The translations under genes and the position numbers were made by a program. The notes beneath the pieces are model-generated. The model was not told the origin of the DNA, searched no databases, and saw only the letters and a list, made by a program, of their open reading frames with translations. From Ectocarpus siliculosus (taxonomy: Eukaryota; Sar; Phaeophyceae; Ectocarpales; Ectocarpaceae), in NCBI GenBank assembly GCA_000310025.1, contig FN649735.1, positions 3,649,185 through 3,713,184 of the forward strand: a DNA stretch of 64,000 nt, in the 5' to 3' direction. Of the stretch, positions 10,233 to 20,100 are shown in pieces. Positions within the stretch are counted from its first letter, which is position 1. Each line of letters starts with the position of its first letter.

Positions 10233-11648
10233 GTGGAGAACGCAATTAACGCTAAGTGGGTATTCGATTGGAAGGCAGATGAATTTGGATGGCCCACTAA
10301 GGTGAAGTCGAGACTTGTAGCGAGAGGTGATATGCAGAGAGAGTACATTGACTTTGGAGAGCTGTACGCGCCTACCGTTTCTGTTTCGTGTGTTAGGATG
10401 TTGGCTGCGTTGGCGTGCGAGTTAAATCTCGACTTGTGTCATTTCGATATTGAGCAAGCTTTTGTGCGCTCGGAGTTGGAGGAAGACGTGTACATGCGTT
10501 TGCCACAGGGATGTGGAGCTCTATCTGGAATGATTGTAAAACTAGGCAAGAGTCTGTATGGCTTGAGACAGGCATCTAGGCAGTGGCATGCAATGCTGAA
10601 GAGGTGTTTAGTGGCGTTAGGTTTTGAGCAGTGCATGGCCGATGCTTGTGTGTTTCGTTTGATTGAGGATGGATGTGTTGTTTTGATTTTGGTAGTACAC
10701 GTAGATGACATTTTTGCTGTGGGAGAGAGGGAGAGATGTGATAAGTTTGGCGCCGACCTTAACAAGTCCGTGCCAGTGAAGAACCTGGGAGAGTTGAGAT
10801 GGTATTCTGGGTGCTTTTACGAGAGGAACAAGGAGACCGGAAGGTTGACGATTTCTCAGCAGACTTTCGCGGACGAGCTAGCAGCAGAATATGGAGTAGT
10901 GGGAGGTAAGAGCGTTCCGATGTCTTCGGGGGTGAAGCTTTCTGATTTTGATGCGGATGAGGTGGCGACAGACTTTCCGTTTCGTGAGCTGGTAGGATCG
11001 TTGATGTGGCTGGCGACTCAAACTAGGCCAGACATTGCGAATGCTGTAAGGGCAGTAGCTAGGTATTGCGCATCTCCGAAGCTGGTACACTGGAATGCAG
11101 CGATGGATATTTTAGGCTATGCGAGGAGGACGAGTCACTTTGGTATTTCGTTTCAGAGGGGTACAGTAGAAGGATTCAGCTTGCAGGGGTACGCTGATGC
11201 GGACTTTGCAAGCAAGGCAGCAGACCGTAGGTCGGTATCAGGGGGAATCGTGACGTGTGGAGGAGGCGCTGTGTCTTGGTTTTCCAGAACGCAAAAGTGC
11301 GTCACGCTTTCGACGACAGAAGCAGAGTACGTCGCGCTTGGTGACATAGTGAAGGAGATTTTGTTTTTGAGGCAGATTTGGCGTTTCATGTTGCCGCAGG
11401 TCGGCATGCCGTGTATCCCCGTCTTCGAGGACAACCAGTGGGCGATTCAACTAGCGCAGAACCCCATCTCAAACTCGAACTCGAAGCACATAGATGTAAG
11501 GCACCATTTTCTCAGGGAACTGGTAGAGCGGAAGGAAATTTCGGTGATCCACGTGCCGTCTCCGTACCAGCGTGCAGATTTTCTCACGAAGAGCTTGCCG
11601 AAGGACGCTTTCGAGTCTCACCGTGATTTTGCAATGAATTTGGCATGA
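10227..11648 (+). CDS. copia-1 Pol C-terminal part: reverse transcriptase and RNase H
   Basis: Continues pol in frame after the UAG. The RT opens with the copia signature NAINAKWVFDWKADEFG, then VKSRLVARGD, FDIEQAFVRSELEEDVYM, LPQG and KSLYGLRQASRQWH. The catalytic box is VVHVDDIF, with His in place of the usual Tyr of YVDD. RNase H follows with GYADADFASK, DRRSVSGG, LSTTEAEYVAL, the EDNQWAI box and KHIDVRHHFLRE, ending RADFLTKSLPKDAF. The domain order and length are those of an intact copia polymerase, and no other frameshift is present up to TGA at 11646-11648. Confidence 0.92.
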   Translation, partial: QLVENAINAKWVFDWKADEFGWPTKVKSRLVARGDMQREYIDFGELYAPTVSVSCVRMLAALACELNLDLCHFDIEQAFVRSELEEDVYMRLPQGCGALSGMIVKLGKSLYGLRQASRQWHAMLKRCLVALGFEQCMADACVFRLIEDGCVVLILVVHVDDIFAVGERERCDKFGADLNKSVPVKNLGELRWYSGCFYERNKETGRLTISQQTFADELAAEYGVVGGKSVPMSSGVKLSDFDADEVATDFPFRELVGSLMWLATQTRPDIANAVRAVARYCASPKLVHWNAAMDILGYARRTSHFGISFQRGTVEGFSLQGYADADFASKAADRRSVSGGIVTCGGGAVSWFSRTQKCVTLSTTEAEYVALGDIVKEILFLRQIWRFMLPQVGMPCIPVFEDNQWAIQLAQNPISNSNSKHIDVRHHFLRELVERKEISVIHVPSPYQRADFLTKSLPKDAFESHRDFAMNLA

Positions 11649-11891
11649 ACATTTTATTGTTTTTCTGATTGGTTGTGTTTTGGTTTTGTTTTGTTTCTCG
11701 TTTTGTTTCCCGTTTTCTTTCATTTCTCGCGCCAAGTATTTGTTACGCGCGATGCAGTATTCATGTTCCTTTGAATTGTTTTTCCCTCTTATGTTATTCT
11801 GGTCGAGTATTGATGGCATACATTCTTGGAGAGATGTATTTTGGTTGAGATATCGAGTGTTCGCGAAGTTTTCAGTGAATAACTGTTGCGA

Positions 11892-11901
11892 GCAGGGGGG
11901 A
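11892..11901 (+). other. copia-1 polypurine tract
   Basis: The run GCAGGGGGGA lies immediately upstream of the 3' LTR. It is the expected primer site for plus-strand synthesis. The 240 bases between the pol stop and this tract are AT-rich and hold nothing else I recognise. Confidence 0.8.
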
Positions 11902-12226
11902 TGTTAGATATACTCGCAGCAGTATCTGGTCGTGAGGATCCCAGGGGGATACGTGTTGGGAATTTCGTGTGTTGCAGGGTACCATCGGTGCGGTCACGGG
12001 GACCCTTTTGGCGTGGTTGGTGCGATGAAGCTTGCGTGCGTGCTGCGCTCACTTCTTCCTCTCTCTCTCCACCACCACCACCGTCTCTCTCCAATCAAGT
12101 TTCCTTCTCCCACTCTCTCTCCAACTCTCTCTCAATCTCTCTCTCTCGGCCTAACACGGCCGACTACCCAGTGCCCCAAGTAACGTCCAGAACGTGCTTG
12201 CTGCACCCCGCGTAGTTTACCTTTCA
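11902..12226 (+). repeat. copia-1 3' LTR
   Basis: Same 325 bases as 5131-5455, followed directly by the target duplication ATAGA at 12227-12231. Confidence 0.95.
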
Positions 12227-14369
12227 ATAGACTACTATACAGAAAAAAGTTGCGCCGTCCTGATTTGATGGCGGCCGTTCATCTGCACGAGTAGTGGTAG
12301 ACTACATCCAGACGAAGCATCCCTTCCTACATGCAGTGGGAATGTACTGCAGATTGTTGCGTTGATTAGAGATGCGCCTCAAGTGTTCGATCACGAATGC
12401 TGTTCGTGTTCGTTTTGTGTCTCTCTGTCTGGTTCTGGCGACGGATGGCCGCGTTAATACGAAAATGATTTCTCATCTCTCCGTTCTTGGCCAGGTTCGG
12501 AACTCGCACACATCACCTCAGCCTACACACGCAACAAGCCTCCTCCATACAGCTCACCCGAACCAGCTCTCGCTCTTCTATGGATCGGCCCCGTTCCAAA
12601 GCGAAGCCGCTCTCTTGCCACCATGTGACCTACATTCGATCAAATTCAAATTTCCGAAAGCAATTTGATGGAGACCCGGCAAAGACCATTTCCTCAAGAA
12701 ACCCGGGGTTGTACCTTATTCATCCCCGGATACGGAATTCTTCGTGATTACACAAGTGTATGCACAACGTCCTCGTGCGCGTAGTCTATTAGATAGCTGA
12801 GCAGCACGAAACATTGCACTTTCTGCCTGTCACAGTAGCACAGCGGGAGCGGGGAGCTGGATGTGAAGGGCGGTCCTTGGTTGGTACTCAGTCTTACATA
12901 GGTGGGGCGTCAAATCTTCGTGTATGCTAGCTGCGAGCCCCCCGCTGGTAGTCTCTTGTTAATTTCGCCGCTCCTCTGCTCCTGCCACTAGTCCAACTCT
13001 CTAGCTTCCCAGGTACCAGATGCGCCAGCCGCTTGGCCACAGGATAGGGTAAACAGCACACAGAGGGGGAAAGAGACATCAGGCTAACAATGTCAGAGCA
13101 ACTTCCCCCTCTAGTTTCTCATGATTCCCTCCGCATCATCACGGCCGCAGCACAGGTGAGGAGAGAAGAAGTGGCAAATGTATGTTCCATACCTAACTCC
13201 TAACAAGACTACCATAGTTTCCAGGCAGAGCTATGATGAGAAAAAGGATAAAGCACCAACAAGGGATGAAGCAGCTGCAGCAGGAGCCAGACCCGATGCA
13301 CAGATCCAAAGCATGACTCTCCATAGGTCCTCCCGCCATGTCTGACACCGGGCTTGAAAGTCGACTACATACGCTGTGTTCCATGTGACGGGATATGCCG
13401 TGTGGTGACACACTTTCAAGGTTGAAGGGTACGACAGTCAAGCTGACCGTTTGCAGGAGATTGATTTGAGATATGCATTGCACGGGACATACATTCGTAG
13501 TAGTCAGTAGGCCAGTACCGCAGTTTTCAAAGCGGCAGAAGCTGCTGTATTTTCTTAATCCCATTTGGGTAACCTTGAAAACGGTCGAGCTGCTCCCTCC
13601 CTGCTCGTCCTGCCGTTACTTCTCTCACCAGTTGCTTCAAAGGAGTCCACTTAACCGCGCCACTGCCGTGTGTTTCGCCATCCCGCTTACACACACTCGG
13701 GGCCCTCACCACACTGTTATCAATGTGCTCCCATGTTTGTGTGGGGCACAACCTATAGGATGTTTTTATGGTACAGCATCATAGCGTTTTGCAAGAAGAG
13801 CCTCAATCAAGATTTGTACCCGCCCGCTCGGAACGCTCGCTCATGGGCCAACTCATCATGCACCATTTTGGCTACTCACGCGGCGGTATTCTGCAACCAT
13901 GCCTCTCGAGTCCGCTTTCAATGTTTTCCGTCGTGCTGTTGACCGTCTTCGGTTTCAACAAGGAGCATCCGGCTGGGCCATTCGGTTGGGTTGTCCCGGC
14001 CGTAGACTCGTAGACTCCCTGATCGAATTTAGAACGAAATCAACCCATTCATTATGGCCCCCAAAATCATCATGAAGTAGACCAACTCCCCCCATGCCCC
14101 CCCATGCGAGGACCAAAACATCCTAACAACAACGCACCAAGTGAGACTTCGAGGCCGAAGCAAGCTGCCGCTCATGACCGCCGCTGCCTCCATCACGCTC
14201 TAGATGTGTTCCAATAACATGACAGTCTCGTGCGGGGCGACTTCTTGTAGTTGATCTGCCTGCTGCCGTACACCCGCACGCAACAGCAGTCTGCTCTCGA
14301 CTCCCAACAAATATGACCTCTCAACCCCCAATTCGCGTTGCTTACGAAGCAAACGCATCTAACGCAGCG

Positions 14370-14390
14370 GGTTAAGGGTTAGGGTTAGCT
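14370..14390 (+). repeat. Short interstitial telomere-like repeat
   Basis: The run GGGTTAAGGGTTAGGGTTAG contains about three degenerate TTAGGG units. It is too short to say more than that it resembles the TTAGGG-type repeat seen again inside the TAF6 gene. Confidence 0.6.
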
Positions 14391-14925
14391 TCACACGCCC
14401 GCAGGTGAGTACGTGGTACCCAACCGTCGACATCTGACCATGCCAAGGGTGTCTCCTCGCAACCTGCCACGCTGATTTCGTTCCGAAAGTGATGGCGAAG
14501 TTGACAGGTCGGAGTAGTTTTCAATATAAACCGAATGGCCTAAGCTGGGTTTGCTGTTGCTGCCAAGTACGGCGCAGGGCTCGACAGAGAAACGACGAAA
14601 AATATTTCGAGAAACCGGATTATGACCTTGCGCCGCCCAAGGGGTTGCAAACACCGCGGTATATGCCACATTTCTGTAGTCAGCGACAGGGTCCATTTCC
14701 CCAGTCACCTCTTCACCGGTTTCAGCTTCGTTTTGTATGACCTGGCCAACCGGACAGCTTTTGGATACAGCACAGCACCAAGCGCATCCATGACGTTTGA
14801 CCTATGCAGCACACTTCCGACACCAACCACGGACAGCGAACGCCCCAACGAAATCAAGACTCTTGCCCCTCCCGCATCATGCTGATGCTGGCGGCATGGC
14901 ACTGATCTTCGTGCATGACGTCAAA

Positions 14926-14949
14926 ACACACACACACACACACACACAC
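14926..14949 (+). repeat. (CA)n microsatellite at a splice acceptor
   Basis: About 12 uninterrupted CA dinucleotides end six bases before the acceptor AG of the first recognised TAF6 exon (CACACACG-CACAG then GTGGGG). The repeat replaces the polypyrimidine tract expected at this position. Confidence 0.85.
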
Positions 14950-14955
14950 GCACAG

Positions 14956-17143
14956 GTGGGGGAGGTGTCTGAGGACGTCCTATCCTTCCTGTCCGCTTCG
15001 GCCGAGTACCACCTCCTCGACGTGATCAACGACGCCTCCAACTTTCGCGCTCGCGGAAAGAGGTCCCGCCTCACGGTCGATGACGTTACCGCCTCCCTGG
15101 AACTCCGCGGCGCCGAGGTAAAAAAACTGTTCTCGTAACGGTGTTAACAGGACAGGGGTTTAAGCACGATGTTGTGGTGGTGGTGAGGTGGGGAAGGGAT
15201 TGTTGAGATTGCTGTCTTCACATTGAACGGGGGCGGTTTTATGGATGCATCTCGTCTGGGCTGCGTTGGTGATTGCAGCAGGCAAAGAAGGATGTGCGGG
15301 GATGATGCCTAGGTAGGCGGGGGGAGATACTGCGAAGGCACACCGTTTACGGCTGGGCAGGAGATAGTAGACGTCACAACATCGAGGGACCGTGGACACT
15401 TTTCCAAATAGTGGAACACCCTTCGAGAGAAAGATGAGGAAGTTGGATGGATGGCCACATGTTTGAGAGTCATGGTGAGTTTGATTATGAAGAGCAAATC
15501 GAACAATGTGCTAGCAGAAATAGGACAGGGATATGGTGGGAGCAAGGGTTCGAAATTTAACTTCCGGCGATTGTTGAAGAGTTCTCTGTTAAGGATTGGA
15601 ACAGTAGTGCTCCATATCTTAAGGTATGATGTTCCCCCTCCCCCGGACTCCCTTCTTTTCTCACGTTTGACAACATGCCCTTTTTTTTGCGGATTTTGAT
15701 GGATGGATGACGGCTGCTCAGGGATCGCTCGTCTGCTCCGGAGGGGGATCGAAATCGAAGGACAGCGACGATTCAGCAACCGCGGACGGCAAGGTTGACT
15801 TGAGGAAGGTGAGGAGATGAGCTTGCGGGGGGGTTGGTTCTGAGGACCTCGAGCAGAGTACACGGGTTCTCGGGTGACGCCTTTGGGCCTTTTTTCGAGC
15901 AGGAAGAGAGCGCTGTCTACAGAAGGGGGAAAGCGACAATTTTCAGCACCCGAAGGACGTTCTTTTACGTGATGAACTGAGTGTCTGGGCTGCCCGAGGA
16001 GCTGGTGCCTAGTTGCTCTATCGACGCGGGACCGAAAATCGGAGTGTTTTCTTGCTGGAATAGTGGCTATTAGTATCGCTGTTCCCTTCGTTTTCCGTCG
16101 TCACCCTTGGCAATGGCTTTGGGTCCCGTCACTTGATGGTCCTGTCGAGGTATGCGCTTGCTCGTGCATGAACATCGACCTGAAGGTTTTTCTCCCGGCA
16201 GTCGGCTCGCACTGTTGGTCGCTTTAATGCCGGGGCTGCTGCTGCTACTGCTGCTACTGCTGCTACTGCTGCCGCTGTCATTTTAACGCTGGGGTTGATG
16301 TTGCCGGTTCTGCCGTGCATTCCATCCCCCCTGTTGTGGAAACCTTCCGCACAGGTGGCTAATGCGACGCTCCCGGTATGCCCGATTGAGCCCGGTTTCC
16401 ACATGCACTGGCTCGCCGTAGACGGACAGCAACCTCTGCTCCCTCAGAACCCACTCCCTTCCTCCGGCAGAGGTGCGGCGCAGGAGGTTGCAATGTCGTT
16501 CGAACCGAACCGTAAGCAAGACAGCGGTCATAAGTTTTTACCTTGGATCAGATTGAAGACTGGTGTAAGGGGGTGACCATCTACCTCGTGATGTTGATGT
16601 TGAAGCACGTTTTTCGGCTGATGGGAGGTGGGGCATGCAAGCTGCAAGCTATGGGGGGCTAGTCAGAATTGCGCTGTGCATGACGATTGGCACAAGACAG
16701 TGGGCATGGTTGCAGCGCTGTTTTTGTCCCGCGTTTTACTCCATTGTCGACTTTTCGTAAAAGGTGGTGGCTTGTGGCGCCACTCGATGTATCGCTAGAC
16801 TCGAATAGCTACGTAGTTCAGACAGACACCATGGGCGACAAAAAGGCCAAAGTAATCCCCCCCCTCAACGCTACTCTGCTGCGTCAAACACACTGCAACT
16901 CAAGCAGACAGAGCCCACCACCTCTGTGTACACCCGAACGGAATGCTTCGTCCCTCTGCCCCCCCCCCCCCCCCCCCCCCCCTTTTCNNNNNNNNNNNNN
17001 NNNNNNNNNNNNNNNNNNNNNNNNNNNNNNNNNNNNNNNNNNNNNNNNNNNNNNNNNNNNNNNNNNNNNNNNNNNNNNNNNNNNNNNCCCCAAAACAAAG
17101 GAAAGAGGCCCCCCCCCCCTTCGGGAACCCCCCCAGGGAAATC

Positions 17144-17175
<32 letters not shown>

Positions 17176-20100
17176 CTTGTCCCGCCGTATGACCGCAATA
17201 CCCAATCCCCCCGCCCAAACCGGTGGTAACCGGCGATTATTCCCCATCTCTTCTCTGTGGCTGTGGCTGCGGCGGTGTCCGTCTACCTGTCGGCAGGCAA
17301 GGGGAAGAGCGGAAAGAGGGGCCGGGGGAAGCAGGGCGGGGGCGGGGCGGGGGGCAGCGGCGGCGGTAGCTCCGCCGTGCGTGCACGACTGAGCGAGGAG
17401 CTCACCACTTATCTCCGCCGGTATGTCATATACCACTTTTGTTTTATGTGTGTGTGTGTTTTTTGTGGGGCTGCACGCGGGGGAGGGGGGGGGTGCTCTC
17501 ATGCTTTTTTTTATCTCTTGTGTTTTTTTCTCGGAGAGTGTTGACTTGACTTCGTCGTGGTTATTTGCTGTTGTTTTGGTGTGTGAGTCGCTTTCGGGAG
17601 GTGCTGCTACTGTGTTATGTTTTGTTGTTTCTTGGTCTCCACCTTATTCTTCCGCTGCTGGGGGAGGTGCGGCGGCCCAGATGTTTTTATTCCTGTCTCC
17701 GTCTTGTCGCCGTCCACAACGCCGCCTCGCTTGAAGAGCTGCCGACTGTTTCGCCCATCCGACGACATGCACCAGCGCGACGTTTGAGGAGGTACGTGTT
17801 GTGAACATCTGGTGGAACGTTTTTTCTCACCGCTGCTTGTGCTCGCCGCGCTTGCCGGGTGTGTTGGGGTTCCAGATGTTGCGATGCGATTTTGTCGCGG
17901 GACGAGCCGAAGCGCAGCCGTGCGCTGGCGAGCTTGAGGGAGGACCCGGGTCTGCAGCAACTTCTCCCGCATTTGTGCACCTTTATCCAAACAAAGGTGT
18001 GTGTTGTCCTAGTAGTCGTTCGGAGTCGGAGGAGGGTGTCGGCGTTAGGTCGTTACAGAGCCGCACGTCCGCTGTTTTTTGTTGTTGACGGCGATGTTCT
18101 GCAAGGCCACGCCAACAGTCACGGGGCCCTCTACCCAGCGTGGCACGTGGTATACATTTGTTTGCTTGTCAGGGGCACCGCTATGTGACACCATTGTCTT
18201 GGTCGGGGGTAAATGGACGGTGCGTTTGTATGGTTCACCGATCTCAAAGGAAGTTGACGCTCATTGTTTGCGCAATTGGACGTTTTTTTCTGTGCGCCCT
18301 TTTGTCTCTGTTGTTGACGTACCTGAGCTAGGCACGTCTGACGGTATCTACTTTATTAGTATGGTATGGTATGCTGCTGAAGGGGCCTTTCACGGGTTTG
18401 TACTGATGGTATGACAACGAACCAGAAAACGCTTGGTCACGTAGGCTACAATATTTGTTTTGTGAAACTCCACCGCAAAAGAGCCCCAACAGCAGCTGCT
18501 GTGACCAAAACACACCCACAGGACCATAAAACAATCAACTGCTGCTCCTGCATATGAGCCTCGAACAGAAACCACGACACAACCACATGACCATAAAAAC
18601 GATAAGCGAAAACAGCAGCAGCAGCAGCAGCAGCAACCAATGACTCTCAAACAACTTCGACGTGGCTCGCGTCGGTTTAGGTGCCGGAGTACCTGAAGCG
18701 GCAGAAGGAGCCGGACCAACTGGCGGCGTTGCTGCAGATGCTCCAGTGTCTCCTCAACAACAAGAACTTCGCATTCCTCGAGATTTACGTGAGTGGTGGC
18801 TACTAACACTTGGTACCAGCTTTTTTCTTGCCCTCGTCGGCGCGGGCGTGGTCCCGGTTTCGCGGTCCATGGTGTCACAAAAATGTTACAAGCCCAAAGA
18901 GAATCAGTGCAAAGTCTTCTTACAGCCCACAAACATTTCTTGGGATTCTGGGGAAGGATTTCCAAATCTGAACCAGTATATATATTTCCATTTTTGGTGG
19001 GAGTACGATGATGTTTGCTCGTCGGCGACTGCGAGTGCATCTCAACTGTGTCCTGACAAGACCATCAAAAGGGTGCGCATATTTAGTCACGGTACGCCCG
19101 TCCTTGCTTATGCTTCGTGGCAACGTTTCTCTCATTTTACATGCGTTTCGATCTGTTGTCTTTCCCAGCTCGATCGGCTCTTGCCACCGTTGATGAGCTG
19201 CCTACTTCACATAGACTTCGAGCGAGCAGGACTCGACACCGGGGGTTCCGCGAACAGCGATTCCTCTTCGTTTGGGGGTATGGGAGTGCATTCCGCGGCG
19301 CGCCCCAAGTGGACGCACTGGGACGTTCGGGACTACGCGGCCGAGCTTCTCCGAGCTATCTGCGACAAGTGAGAGAGGCAGAGGAGGGTAGGGGGGGGTG
19401 CAGAGAGAAGGATTACGGGGGACGGGGTTACACACGCCGTCAGAGGAAGACGTTTATATTGTGATAATTTCTCCTGCACAAATCTCGGAAACTGAGTGAC
19501 CCAGCGGATTTTTCACGAAGACGTGATCATAGGTTCCCCCGACATGCCGCCGGGGAAGAGACGTTACCCTTAGGAGCCCCGCAGAATGGGGCATGATTGG
19601 AGGGAAAAAAAGTGGTCAAGAGCTACCCCTCCCCCCTGCAACAAAAACACCCCCCGACAGTTGAAATATCTGGACGATAGATCTGCATCATCAGATTTTT
19701 TCACTCAAAGGTATTCAATCACCCCCTTCCGTCCTGGCGGTCTCGTAGGCTGTGTCATGTTGTTGCTGTGCTCTTCTCTATCTTGAGCGTTTTCGGGCTG
19801 GAATTGTGGCTTGTTTATTCCCATCCCCTGTGTCGTACGCTGACACCGACCGGTCAAGCAAAGCCGTGGCAAACAAAACATGCAGCACAAGGGTACGTTC
19901 GTTTGACACTTGTGAGAGCTCCATGTCACCCCTTTGTTACACAGTTTTATGACACTGAGAGCTCTGGCTCATCATCCTGGGTTGATGCACTTTGACCCTC
20001 AAAACTCTTGCTCATGCTTTGTTGATGCACGTCGACGCTGAGATCTCGATCTCGCCCTCTGATGACCCCCTTCCGCTACCTGCATGCAGGCACGGCAACA

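Larger units (their letters stand above)
5126..12231 (+). mobile_element. Complete Ty1/copia LTR retrotransposon (copia-1)
   Basis: Identical 325 bp LTRs (5131-5455 and 11902-12226) begin TGTTAG and end TTTCA. They are flanked by a perfect 5 bp target duplication ATAGA (5126-5130 and 12227-12231). The order gag, protease, integrase, reverse transcriptase, RNase H defines Ty1/copia. A polypurine tract GCAGGGGGGA (11892-11901) abuts the 3' LTR. Identical LTRs mean recent insertion. I could not identify a convincing tRNA primer-binding site after 5455. Two features break the simple gag-pol layout: gag and pol lie in different frames, and an in-frame UAG separates integrase from reverse transcriptase. 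Both are described separately. Confidence 0.95.
12232..14955 (+). other. Region upstream of TAF6, no gene identified
   Basis: Short frames only. The missing first exon(s) of TAF6 should lie here, because the first exon found (14956) begins inside the histone fold. I could not find a segment encoding the usual N-terminal helix. A donor-like CCCGCAG-GTGAGTACG occurs at 14390-14402, just after a short ATG frame (14311, MTSQPPIRVAYE) that is closed by TAA; I do not assign it. Confidence 0.45.
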
